A stretch of DNA of 64,000 nucleotides, taken from the NCBI GenBank assembly GCA_023897205.1, contig JAHWDD010000009.1, forward strand, positions 1,054,001-1,118,000, read 5' to 3'. Numbering within the stretch: the first letter of the stretch is position 1; each line of letters begins with the position of its first letter. Made by a program: the position numbers and the translations under genes. Under the pieces are notes generated by a model, which saw nothing but the letters and a program-made list of their open reading frames with translations, was not told the DNA's origin and did not search any database. Below are positions 46,388-56,666 of this stretch, in pieces. This stretch comes from Exophiala sp. HKRS030. Taxonomy: Eukaryota > Ascomycota > Eurotiomycetes > Chaetothyriales > Herpotrichiellaceae.

Positions 46388-46656
46388 TCCCGAAGAGCTT
46401 TCCTATGTGTGAATGTTGTCCATGGTGGGATTCTGCAGGCTTTTGAGGGCAGTATCATGACCACTGTCATCCCAACTTCTTTGTGTGATAATTTCCTGAC
46501 TGTCTAACTGAACAAACAAAGAGGGAGGCCGAATTGATCATAACGATCTGGTAGCTAAAGACAGGAACAAAGAAGCTCGGATCTCGTAGTTCGAAGAACA
46601 TTTGGCCACCCACTGCAATGTGAGTCAACCACTGAAAGCCGTGGACAGTCTCAGAA
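46388..46656. other. Short intergenic between two minus-strand genes
   Basis: 269 nt. A minus-strand open frame through it continues from the radical-SAM gene in another frame and is not considered coding. Confidence 0.4.
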
Positions 46657-47769
46657 TCACACATTCCATCCACCATGCCTGGCAGGCTCGGCAAACCTCC
46701 ATAGACCAGCATCTCTTGCGGCCTTTTGCACAACGCCAATTTCTTCTTTGCTGACGGGTCGATTGATTTCAGAATATCGCTTTTCATCCTTGTTGGTCTT
46801 GGGCCCTCGTTTCTCCCTGCCGACATGAGCGTCTGGGTAATACTGTTCCATGACATTGACAAAGACATCCTTTCCCAAGACTTCTGCCAGCCACTGCATG
46901 ATTCGGACACCCTCTTCTTCCTTTCCAGGCATGACAAGATGTCTCACCAAAAGCCCCTTCTTTGCGATCCCGTCCCCGGTGAAACACAGATCCCCTACCT
47001 GTCTGTACATCTCTTGTATGCTCTCCCTGGCTGTATCGGCGTACGCATCGGCTTTGAGCAGTCTCTTGCTGGTCTCATTGTGCCACACCTTGAAGTCGGG
47101 TAGATAAATATCGACCAGGCCATCCATGAGTTCTAGGCTCTTGAGGCTGTCAAAGGCACTCGTGTTGTACACAATGGGCACCCGCAGCCCCATTTCCCGT
47201 GCGGCCAGGATGGCCAGGGCGACCTGAGGCACCACGTGCTCCGGAGTGACAAAGTTGATGTTGTGCACGTTGCCCACCTCTTGCAATTTGACCATCCATT
47301 CCGCCAGCTCTTCCGGCGTCAGGTCGAAGCCGACCTTTTGATGTGCGATGTCGTGGTTCTGACAGAAGACGCAGCGCAGGTTGCATCCGCTGAAGAACAC
47401 CGAGCCGGAGCCATTGTGCCCTTGCAGGCAGGGTTCCTCTCCAAAGTGCGGTGCAATAGTCCCGACCTTGACCTTCTCTGCGCCAATCAGGCAATGGCCG
47501 GTGGTCTCGTATCTATTCACGTCGCAGAGGCGAGGACATAGGTTACAACGGCGGAGGTGTGCATAGGCCGCGGAACGTTTCCTGGCGGCATCGACCGAGG
47601 AGATGAGATGGTATCGAGGAATGTAGTCCTCCAGCAGAAACGGAGGAGCAAGATGGAGTTTCCGTCGGAGAGGAGGTATACTTGAAGGTAGCACGTTGCT
47701 CGGCTGCTGTAGGACGGTCGGCCTAGCGAGGATCGATCTGAACATGACGGACGTTGGGAAACATTTCAA
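46657..47769 (-). CDS. Radical SAM protein, PflX/COG1313-like, probably mitochondrial
   Basis: Single-exon gene of 370 codons. The radical-SAM cysteines are in CNLRCVFC, which binds the 4Fe-4S cluster that cleaves S-adenosylmethionine. N-terminal to it is an additional cysteine group (CNLCPRLC and GHC) as in COG1313 (PflX), a family resembling pyruvate-formate-lyase activating enzymes whose substrate is not established. Other family blocks: GSVFFSGC, NINFVTPEHVVPQ, PIVYNTSAFD, DIYLPDFKVW and VMEQYYPD. The first 45 residues are Arg/Ser/Pro-rich and lack acids (FRSILARPTVLQ, PPLRRKLHL), a mitochondrial-type presequence. The absence of introns, in contrast with its neighbours, and the bacterial family suggest an old transfer from bacteria or an organelle. 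Confidence 0.9.
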   Translation of the reverse strand: MKCFPTSVMFRSILARPTVLQQPSNVLPSSIPPLRRKLHLAPPFLLEDYIPRYHLISSVDAARKRSAAYAHLRRCNLCPRLCDVNRYETTGHCLIGAEKVKVGTIAPHFGEEPCLQGHNGSGSVFFSGCNLRCVFCQNHDIAHQKVGFDLTPEELAEWMVKLQEVGNVHNINFVTPEHVVPQVALAILAAREMGLRVPIVYNTSAFDSLKSLELMDGLVDIYLPDFKVWHNETSKRLLKADAYADTARESIQEMYRQVGDLCFTGDGIAKKGLLVRHLVMPGKEEEGVRIMQWLAEVLGKDVFVNVMEQYYPDAHVGREKRGPKTNKDEKRYSEINRPVSKEEIGVVQKAARDAGLWRFAEPARHGGWNV

Positions 47770-48230
47770 TCATTGTATTTTGGTCTCTTAAAGACTCGAG
47801 TCATCGACTTATTTTGTACGTAGGAAGAGTACCTAGTTATGGACGTTGAGAGACGGAGTTTTGTATCCAGAACAATCGAATAGATATGAATCCCAAACTC
47901 ATCCATTGGCCGCGATGCACGTCATCAGCCCTGACTATTTTACTTACAAAACTGCGGACTTTTTGAAGCCGGGATCACATGCGCCCGAGGATCCCACCAA
48001 CCTTTCTTACCGCCTTGTTGCTCATATAATCCTCCTGTGATACAACGACATGGCCTGGATGTGTCCTTGAGGCTGCTTGTACTTGTTCAAGCTGTTCCGT
48101 AGCTTCGCCTCCGTCCCAGTCACACCTGTTCACCGCCTCAGCCTACCTGGACGATCCTGTCTCTAGGCAGCACCACCACCTGCTCCCCTCCGTTCATAGG
48201 ACGTCCTCCAGAAGAGAACCTGAACCCACG
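47770..48230. promoter_or_regulatory. Divergent promoter, radical SAM / TMEM19-like
   Basis: 461 nt between divergent starts. The side next to the TMEM19 gene is C/T-rich, as is common upstream of fungal start sites. No gene is supported. Confidence 0.45.
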
Positions 48231-49175
48231 ATGCGAGCAACAATTGCGATTCCCTGCATCGTCGCCCTCCTCCTCCGTGCATACACCCGCCGCTCCCTGA
48301 CACCCTTGGGCCTGCTGTCAGCCGGGCTGAGCGCCTCTGTCCACGCCCTGCACCCATCCGCTCTCCCCTTCACACTCCTGGGCACTTTCTTCCTCCTCGG
48401 GACCCAGGCGACCAAGGTCAAACACGACATCAAAGCGACGCTGACCCAATCTTCGAGTGGGAGCTCGGGAGGAGAGGGTCCGCGAACGAGCGTCCAGGTC
48501 TTTGCCAACAGCGGGGCCGCGACACTACTGGTCCTCGTTCACATCTACCTCTATGGCCTGTCTCCGACCGCTACTGGCACCTGTTTCTCTTCCTCTTCTT
48601 CGATCGTTCCAGATCTGATACTACTGGGTATTATGTCAAACTACGCCGCCACGACGTCCGACACGCTCTCCTCCGAACTGGGGATCCTCTCCCGCAGCAA
48701 GCCCAGACTGTTAACGACCCTCCGCACCGTCCCGCCAGGCACGAACGGTGGTGTCTCGCTCGCGGGACTAGGGGCAGGCGTTGCCGGGTCCACGGCGATC
48801 GCACTGACGAGTCTGTTGTTCCTCACGTTCTGCAAAGACAGCTCGCTCACACGAACTGACACGTTCACGCTGGTCACCCTGCTCGGCACCGCAGGAACTT
48901 TGCTGGACTCACTGCTGGGAGCGATCCTGCAAGCATCGGTCGTCGATCGCAGGACGGGCAAAATCGTCGAGGCGCCTGGAGGTGGTAAGGTCTTGACGAA
49001 GCCGAGACCAGGTCCCAACTCGTACCAGGGAGACATGAAAGAGAAAGAAGGTCATGAAAGCAGGATGATCAATTCTGGCCATGACATTTTGGACAACAAT
49101 CAAATTAATTTCCTGATGGCCGGCATCATGAGTGTCTCAGGCATGGTTGCGGGACAGTTCCTGATGAGGGCATAG
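48231..49175 (+). CDS. TMEM19/DUF92 family membrane protein
   Basis: Intronless gene of 314 codons. DUF92 proteins are polytopic membrane proteins; the family includes plant VTE6 (phytyl-phosphate kinase), while fungal functions are unclear. At least five to six hydrophobic segments are visible: IAIPCIVALLLRAY, FTLLGTFFLLG, ATLLVLVHIYLYGL, VPDLILLGIMSNYAATTSD, GSTAIALTSLLFLTF and NFLMAGIMSVSGMVAGQF. Characteristic features are NYAATTSDTLSSELGIL, LRTVPPGTNGGVSLAGLGAG and the C-terminal HDILDNNQINF. Length fits the family. ER or vacuolar membrane location is likely. Confidence 0.9.
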   Translation: MRATIAIPCIVALLLRAYTRRSLTPLGLLSAGLSASVHALHPSALPFTLLGTFFLLGTQATKVKHDIKATLTQSSSGSSGGEGPRTSVQVFANSGAATLLVLVHIYLYGLSPTATGTCFSSSSSIVPDLILLGIMSNYAATTSDTLSSELGILSRSKPRLLTTLRTVPPGTNGGVSLAGLGAGVAGSTAIALTSLLFLTFCKDSSLTRTDTFTLVTLLGTAGTLLDSLLGAILQASVVDRRTGKIVEAPGGGKVLTKPRPGPNSYQGDMKEKEGHESRMINSGHDILDNNQINFLMAGIMSVSGMVAGQFLMRA

Positions 49176-49522
49176 CGTTGCCAGGCAGAGTGATTGCGAT
49201 AGAGATCTTATTTTACTTATTATTCTATATTCAGATTCCAGTTATCTATCGTCAGACTGGGCTTTTGTCCAGTTTCAATTCCTCCGACCCAGCCTGCACA
49301 AAACAAAGCATCGTCCCAAGTCCAACTCGAGCCCCAATACCGTATCCAAGTTCATGTGCCGCATTATATAGCTGGGTATCATATCAAGTCGTACGGACGG
49401 CTGAAAATTGCCGCCAAAAAGAGTGTCCATTATCACCCGTTGCAAATCAAAAACATTTTGCCATCCACGCCAGTATCTCCTTGCTCCTCCAACACCATAC
49501 ATGCCAAAGTGAGAAAGTGAGA
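49176..49522. other. Intergenic, 347 nt, between convergent genes
   Basis: Tail-to-tail space between the TMEM19-like gene and the wall protein gene. No gene is supported. Confidence 0.4.
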
Positions 49523-51352
49523 TCAAACAAATAAACACAGCAATATGGCCAATGCATTCCAGCTGAAGATAATATCCAGAGGTTTGAACCTGGAAGACGC
49601 TGCACTATCAGCGCTTGCAGATTCGCTTGCCGCAGCGCCACGCGCCGAGGTGACTGATGGCTCGCTAGTTTGCACCGTTGGATGTGGAGCAGCAGTTGGC
49701 AGAATCGTCGTCGACTTCAATCCGATTCCACCAGGGCCAAAGGAAATACTGTCAGTCGCAACTGTCGTGGTAACTTGAGGCGCGTTTGAGCCGATGCGGT
49801 ATGTCGTACCACTAAAGATTGCTTCACTCTCGTCCAAGGAGAACGTCAATCCTTCTGCGGTGACCACGACAAACGACGCTCCCCCAGGGACTATTGTTGT
49901 ACTTGGGAGGCCTATACCTTCCGAGCCAATCGAGACCTTTGTTCCGTGCACAGAGATAGTTGTTGCTGGAGCGTTATCGCCGATCCGATATGTTGTCCCC
50001 GAAATAATGGCTACAGTTGGGCCGACTGTAATCGTCAGGTCTCCGATAGCAGTGGTGAATGTGGTTGTCGCAGGAGAGACTGTAGATGCATCGTGCTGTT
50101 GAACGGGTGTTAAGGTTATGGTAGCCGTCGGCGCAACGATGATGCTTGGCCGGACAGTAAAGTCGTCTCCCCCGGCGTGTACTACTGTTGACGAAGATCT
50201 GGGTACATCCACAGTTTGGGTTCCAATGATAACCCTAGATTCGGAAACCACAATGGGGATGTTGTCGACTGTGGTGGTGGTGGGTGCGAATGCTGGTCGT
50301 CCAGTAGGTAAGCGCGTTGCGAATGGTGAATAGATGATTGAAGCAATGATGTTGCCGATACCGGACCGCGTGGTTGACGGCACGACCAGTGTGCCCGGTG
50401 TTGGTCCAGCAGTATTGGTCAGGGATGGGAAGGTTGTCACTGTGCTCTTCGTTGGAGAGGCGCCAACTCCACCAGGCGAGAGAGGATTTGCATCATTACC
50501 GTTATGGTTTCCACTGCCGTTGTTTCCAGGATTGCCATCATTTTTACCCCCGCTAGCGTTTGCGTTGACAGAAGACGGTCCTGACGGTGGCCTCGAACTG
50601 GGAGGAGTAGGATGGAAGTTGATGTCCGGCGAACTGGTCGGAGGTGCCACCACTGTGACCGGTGTCTTCTTGGTAATGATAACTGTGCTGGTATAAGGAA
50701 CGCTTGCGTAGACTGAAGAACCCGCTAGAGCCGTGGTTTCCGTTGGTTCTGGGGGAGCTGGCGCTGGTGGGCCTTTACTCAGACTGAGAAAAGGGAGATT
50801 ACCAGATGATTTTGCAACGGCCGGAGGAGAAGAAGCAGCGAACGAGGCCGAAACAAAAGATGCGTCGGGAGCGACTGGGCCTGCACCGGGCATGATGGTC
50901 TGTTGGCAGTATGGCAGAGGAGTGATTAGGGTAGGAGTGTCAGTGATGGATACATTGCTAGCCGTGACAGTCACATCGAAGCCCTCTGTGACTGTGACAT
51001 AGACTGTCGGTGGGACGGAGCCATAATACGTGATTGACCCGGTACATGATGGAGTGTCGTCCGTAGTATTGTTAGTCGTAGTCTCTGGTAGAGTGGTGGA
51101 GGTGTTGGTGTATATCCCTATGACCGTATGGGGCGTTGAGGTTATTGAGTGTGTGATAGCATCGTCCGAAGATGTTGGGAACGAAGGTGATTCTGTAGGA
51201 GAAGTGGTCGTGTTCTGATATAATATCGTCGAATTTGTGTAGCCAACAGTTCCTTTAGGTATGAACCTGAGCGGTGTCCTCGCATTCCCTCTGAAGTCCT
51301 CCGCATGGACCACGGCCACATAGAGTGAAACGAGGGACCAAAAGCGACGCAT
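49523..51352 (-). CDS. Ser/Thr-rich GPI-anchored cell-wall protein with internal repeats
   Basis: Intronless gene of 609 codons. A signal peptide (residues 1-17, ending VVHA) and a C-terminal hydrophobic tail (DIIFSWNALAILLCLFV) after a small-residue stretch mark a GPI-anchored surface protein. Ser, Thr, Pro and Val dominate and several N-glycosylation sequons occur, so heavy O-glycosylation is expected. A module of about 63 residues is present twice near the C-terminus: both copies contain SGTTYRIG followed by NAP and, 20 residues on, GIGLxSTTI. A central PPSSRPPSGPSS to NGNDANPLS stretch is low-complexity Asn/Gly/Pro. Such proteins mediate adhesion or wall structure. No enzymatic domain is visible. 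Confidence 0.88.
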   Translation of the reverse strand: MRRFWSLVSLYVAVVHAEDFRGNARTPLRFIPKGTVGYTNSTILYQNTTTSPTESPSFPTSSDDAITHSITSTPHTVIGIYTNTSTTLPETTTNNTTDDTPSCTGSITYYGSVPPTVYVTVTEGFDVTVTASNVSITDTPTLITPLPYCQQTIMPGAGPVAPDASFVSASFAASSPPAVAKSSGNLPFLSLSKGPPAPAPPEPTETTALAGSSVYASVPYTSTVIITKKTPVTVVAPPTSSPDINFHPTPPSSRPPSGPSSVNANASGGKNDGNPGNNGSGNHNGNDANPLSPGGVGASPTKSTVTTFPSLTNTAGPTPGTLVVPSTTRSGIGNIIASIIYSPFATRLPTGRPAFAPTTTTVDNIPIVVSESRVIIGTQTVDVPRSSSTVVHAGGDDFTVRPSIIVAPTATITLTPVQQHDASTVSPATTTFTTAIGDLTITVGPTVAIISGTTYRIGDNAPATTISVHGTKVSIGSEGIGLPSTTIVPGGASFVVVTAEGLTFSLDESEAIFSGTTYRIGSNAPQVTTTVATDSISFGPGGIGLKSTTILPTAAPHPTVQTSEPSVTSARGAAASESASADSAASSRFKPLDIIFSWNALAILLCLFV

Positions 51353-53889
51353 TCTGTCGCTTGTGAAAATTCACCCAACTCTTTTCTTATGTCTCGGAGC
51401 GAATGTTTGATTCTTCTTGTAACGAGTGAACGTGCAAAATGCGCACCTTGCCAGATGGCTCAATCCAGCATCACAACTATCCGCGAATAGGACTGTGCGC
51501 GACCACTTCCTCCTCTACTTCCTTCAACAATAGTTGCTCAAGAGTGCCTGCCACGGTGTTCCAAGCGAGAGGCGAAGCGCATAAAGAGGGTAGGGACAAG
51601 AGAGATCAGGGACGGGCAGGCTGCATGTCGCGAACGTGTCTATGTCGGCAAGGTCAAAGCGAGTGTGAGTGCGTGGTCGAGGTCGGGAAAGATACCAGCA
51701 AACCAGCGGAGAAGAGATGGCTGAGGATTCGCAGGCTATCGCAGACCTCACTACCTACTCGTACCCATCGGCGAAAGGATAGTGCCAGGATATCTCTGGC
51801 CGGGAAAGGACTAAGCAGGGGTTGAAGGATTTAGCAATAATTCGTGCACATTAGACTTGCTTGCAAACAGCATGATCAACACCCCACTAGGCGGCTTGGA
51901 GGGCGCCAGTGGTTCTCAGCCTTGGGATTGTCGGGTGGCTGACAGCTGCTGGTGATTCTAATTGTGGTGTGAACGGTGAGTGGAGGTACGGAGTATCCGT
52001 ATTCCCATCAAATTGTACGGTACCTGGAAATAATGCTTCCCGGTCGATGGGCGAGAGATTGGCTCACCTGGTCCTCAAGGCCACTCATTTCGAGACACAC
52101 GAACGCGTGCTTGATGTCCCCCGGCTGCGAGTACAATAGGGTGGATGCTATGCTTGCCGTCGAGCCGTGGCATCGGAAACCTGAAGTCACGGCGGACGGC
52201 GAGGGCGAGAGACAAGGGCGACAGCTGCAGGGACAGGGGTACAATTGATGAATTGGTACATCTCTCTCCACCGTCACCTCACCTTCCATCTCCTTTGCTG
52301 ACTTTCTGGCCATCTACTGCGCCTTTCTCGTCCCCCATACGTTATCGCCATCTCGGTACAGGATGAGGCTAACGATCCTAGATGTCTATCTCCCGCTGCA
52401 TCTAACGATATTTTGTTAGATGTTTAGATGGTCAGCAGTCTGAATTTCACCTCCCGACCAGTACGTGCGCAAGTCTTCCAAGGAACAAACTCGACCTGAG
52501 ACGAGGTGTTGGTCTGGCTCAAGTCCTTGAATGTGTGTTACTATCATACGAGCGGATGCCACATGCCCCTTGCGCCTGGTGACGCATCTTCCTTTGTCTC
52601 CTGCGAATGTACATACTGTACGGAGAATGTTACACCGGTCTCGCTAAAAGTCTGCAAACTACTCCAGTCAATTCACCTGCGACCGCTTGGCAGGCTCCGT
52701 GTCGCGTCATTTCAATGGACTTCTGAGAAGGCTCTGGGACCCCTAAGAAAATAAGACAAACAATCAAAGATCCACCTGTCTGCCTTGCCACTACAACAAG
52801 CTGGGAAACCTGCTCAACTCGGCATGGTGGCGGCCGGGGGAACCATCAGACTCTGAGGAATTGCAGGTGATCGTGTAGCACATGTCCAGGGACTACTTTG
52901 TACAGAACACGAGTTTCACAATTGCAATCACTCCTTGGTCGTAGTGCCCTCTTGCCCGCCAACGTTCAGGTCTCGCGTACGAGTATGCCCAGGAAGTTTC
53001 AAACGGCGATAACGTGTCAGATGCATTCCTAGGTACGGTGATCCCTTCAATCGAGTAGGACTTCGATAGTCGGTAAATTTGAACCCGAGTGAACGAGATA
53101 CTGTTCGACTTGCGAGTGTTACTGGGCAGATGGGTTACATGGCAGCTGTTCCCACGCTGATATTTGCCGTGAACTCCTTCAAGGTTCGAGGGTGCGTCCC
53201 ACCACGAAGTCTAGGATGGACCTTCGCAAGGAGGAATGGTCTCGCATGGGCAACCTTGAGAAAATTCTGTAACAGGGACGTGGGAGGACGTGAAAGCCTT
53301 TTTTATGATTTCTGGGCTGTACGTACTGAATAAGATGCAGCGAGCATGGGCCACATTTAAGCACATTTTCTGGAGTACCAGTTGCCTTAAATGCAGGCAT
53401 AGGCTTTGAGGAAGAGCCTCTAGGGGGCCCCTATTGTTGACCCGATAGCCTAGGAAATCCTTAAATTAGGAACAGCAGGTACGACTAAAAACTCCCAGTT
53501 CACAGGGCTTGCACTGTACGGTACAGTACACACCGAGGCCCCAGCCTCCATAACCGGTTGAGCTGTGCTCCGTACCTGGGTGCTAATTGGTACAGTCTAG
53601 TTCAGGTTCTGGTACTCCGTACTTCCCCTCAGCCTCATTGAGACCCGAGGGTTTGTTCCTTTTCACATCTCGCAACTCGCGCTCAGAAGAAAAGCATCTT
53701 GACATATTCACTCGTTCAAGTGGCCTTGTTATACTATTTCCCATCATATACGCTCGCTACCATATCATCCTTCACTCGCAAAAGATCATTGAGCCCATTC
53801 TTATATCTGGAGCCTCCCACCATTTCCACGATTTCGCTTGGTCTGCAGCTGGCGTCGATGGACTTCACCTCTTCAGTACTCACAACGTG
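51353..53889. other. Large intergenic region, 2537 nt
   Basis: Divergent space between the wall protein and the pepsin-like gene. Several open frames of 70-130 codons exist (for example 51439-51825 and 51976-52248 on the plus strand) but none has a recognisable family or consistent splicing. It contains two copies of the TACGGAGTA/TACTCCGTA nonamer (51987-51995, 53613-53621) and a small palindromic tract near 53515-53530 (gtacggtacagtac). It probably holds promoters, long leaders or degraded repeats. Confidence 0.5.
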
Positions 53890-56170
53890 ATGTGCTGCCT
53901 GTGGACGACCTGCATTTTTCATTACTCGAGTATCGCCTATGGTGGTCTTCTCCTCCTTTCCCTCGTTCTTCCGCGACAATGCTCTGCTGCCAATGCGCAC
54001 CCCGAGCCAGTTGTCGCGACTACTACCACCAATTTTCTGGGATACGATGGCGCCTGGTCTGCAGTTAGCATCCGCGTGGGTACGCCTGAGCAATGGCTGA
54101 GTGTCTTCCCGAGTACTCTGAGTCAAGAGACGTGGGTTGTCGGTCCTCTTGGATGCGACGGAACTTCGACTTGCCAGAACAAAAGAGGAGGGCTTTTTTC
54201 GGCGAATCAGTCATCCACATTCATTCCGAAAGGATACTTTGAGCTCAACACGGACGCGCAGCTAGGTACTGATGGTTCTGGATACTATGGTCTCGATACA
54301 ATCGCACTCGACGATCGCGTATCGGTTCCCGACCAGATTCTCGCCCTCGTAAACTCCACCGATCACTGGATTGGGACATTGGGTCTGGGTGTCCAACAGA
54401 CTCGCTTCACTGGTGACAGGAACAATCTCCCATTTCTATCAAGCCTAGTGCAGAATGGTAGCTTCATTCCTAGCCACAGCTATGGATATACTGCGGGAGC
54501 CTCATATCGTGGGTGTTAACGTCCCAGATCTTGTGGGAGGTACTAACATCGTTGTAGGCCTCAAAGGCGTTCCGGCTTCCCTTACTCTGGGTGGTGTTGA
54601 TGCGAATCGATTTGTCGCCAATGACTTGACATTTACTCTGAGTGCCGATTACGCTCCTGTAGTGGCCATCAATGCCATATCAGTCACTTCCTCGCCCTCG
54701 AACGGCGAATCTTTGCCATCTAACTGGAACTCCAACCCACAACAATTATTTCATTCGAGCCAGGTAGATTCGAGCTTGTTCACCATAGACACGTCTACGC
54801 CTTTCCTCTGGCTTCCGGCGGCAGCTTGTGATGCCTTCGCTGACTCCTTGAATTTGACCTACGACGACAACCTCCAATTGTACCTGTTTCCAGACGGCAA
54901 CTCTTCATCGCCAGATAGACTTTCCGGTTGGAATCTAACATTTACCTTCGCTCTCAGCAATCTGCCCGGATCATCCGAAGAGATCAAGCTAACACTTCCC
55001 TACGATGCTTTTAACCTCCAGTTGTCATATCCATTCCCGAAACTCGACGCGGATTTCTCATCACCCCCGACCAACTACTTCCCATTACGAAAAGCAGCAA
55101 ATTCAACTCAATATACCATCGGACGAGCCTTTCTGCAGGAGACCTACTTGACAGTCGACTATGAGCGCAACAATTTCACCCTTTCACAAGCCGTCTTCAA
55201 TTTGGATGCCGTTGGTAATGTAAACCTACTAGCTATTACACGACCAGCTGATAGCATCTTCCCGGGTCCTGAATTAAATGGCCACTCTGGGCTTTCCACC
55301 GGCGCCGCTGCAGGCATTGGTGTAGGATGTGCTGCGGTTGTCATAATAGCGGCCGTGTTGATCTGGGTTTTCTGCTTCCGCAAACAAACTTCGAAAGATG
55401 CAGACACTGCTGAGAAGCCGAAAAGGCGCAGTATATTCACCCGCTTACACAAGGGACCGGGATCTAAGACTTCGGTTTCCGAGCTTTTGGGCGACAAGCG
55501 CCACCCTACTGAAGTTCCTGCCGATACATCAGCCACCAGATTCGAACTGTCAGCCAATACAGCAATTGAGATGCCAGCAGCGCCCGTGTCCCCGCAGTTC
55601 TACACAAGCAATGTACAAGAAGGGCACAGAGGATCAATGCTGGTTAGAAACGACCCCAGACGGCCAGCGGAGCTCGAGAATCAAGATTCAACGACGAAGG
55701 CGGCCGAGGCAGCCATGACTGAGCGGTCTAGCTCTCCTGTGCCACCTTATTCACCTCCAGAAGCCAACAATGGCCGCCTTAGCAGCAGCATCAGTCCCAA
55801 TAGCCTACGGAACAGTCGGGCTTTTGGGACTGTTTCGTCTGGAGAGCAAGGAATCAGTCCAATTGGCGTAAGCAGCAATGGACACTCGAGACAATCAAGC
55901 AACAGCAATAGCAGGTCACTCCCTAGTCCTGTGTCGCCCGAAACGACCTCCAGACCTCCACAAAACTTTTCAGGCAGCTCAGGCGATAGTCCTCTAACCG
56001 ATACTAGTCGTTCCAGCCTGATGGTACCGCAACTCAATGGTCGTCCTCCATCGCGATCTCCAAGTACCGGCAGCAGATTCGTTGAAGAAGGCTTAAGCAC
56101 CGTGTCAGAAGAGCGAGCGTCAAGCCCTCCAGAAGGCCGTCCGAGCCCTAGATTCAGCTGGGAAGATTGA
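53890..56170 (+). CDS. Membrane-anchored pepsin-like protein, catalytically degenerate
   Basis: Aspartic-peptidase-like protein of 743 residues; exons 53890-54508 and 54558-56170. A signal peptide (ending about QCSAANA) precedes a pepsin-like ectodomain with GYDGAWSAVSIRVGTPEQ, GLDTIALDD and LKGVPASLTLGGVD. A single TM helix follows (GIGVGCAAVVIIAAVLIWVFCF), then a basic stop-transfer and a 250-residue Ser/Pro-rich cytosolic tail. The first active-site position reads VFPSTLSQETWVV where peptidases have DTGSS, and the second reads FTIDTSTPFLWLP. The first catalytic Asp is therefore missing and the second motif is altered (DTST). It is probably not a peptidase; a surface receptor or sensor role is possible. 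The start is the ATG giving the signal peptide; an open frame continues upstream. Confidence 0.85.
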
Positions 56171-56666
56171 TTCTTCGTGCGCAGGTCGCAGCTATCTAGT
56201 GCTGTTTAACGATGCCATGACCGAGATGCCTTTAATGCTGGGGGAAAGTCTGGAATGGATTTTTTTCTGTAGCAGACCTGTTGTTATTGTATTAAAATGA
56301 GACGTTCTGGTGTAGCCCGTAATGTTGAGTGATCCTGTTGGATGTTAAATGTCATTCATTGTTATACGTGTATATTTACCAATTTTGGACTTTTCCGAGG
56401 GTTTCTTGAGAAGTATTTCGTGAGGGAGTACGGAGTATGTCGTGCTTGCATTGGCAATCCTAAGGAATACATGCAAGGCTGGCGAGGCTATCCACCAGGC
56501 TGCTCGTCCTTACCGAAGGCAAACGTAAAACCCCAAATCGTACGTCACGCATCACCAAACAATTAGTGCAGCACCCCGACACCAGCCTGCGCACAACATG
56601 CACCACAACGGGAGAGACTACAATGGCTTCTCATGATCATCTCCGATCTTCGTGCAGGTAGCAGCA
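56171..56666. other. Intergenic, 496 nt, upstream of VPS11
   Basis: 3' flank of the pepsin-like gene and promoter of VPS11, same strand. It holds a TACGGAGTA nonamer at 56429-56437. No gene is supported. Confidence 0.4.

Noticed and set aside
51439..52248. Plus-strand open frames of 77-128 codons between the wall protein and the pepsin-like gene
   Set aside because: Arg/Ser-rich random-looking translations with no motifs and no supporting splice structure.
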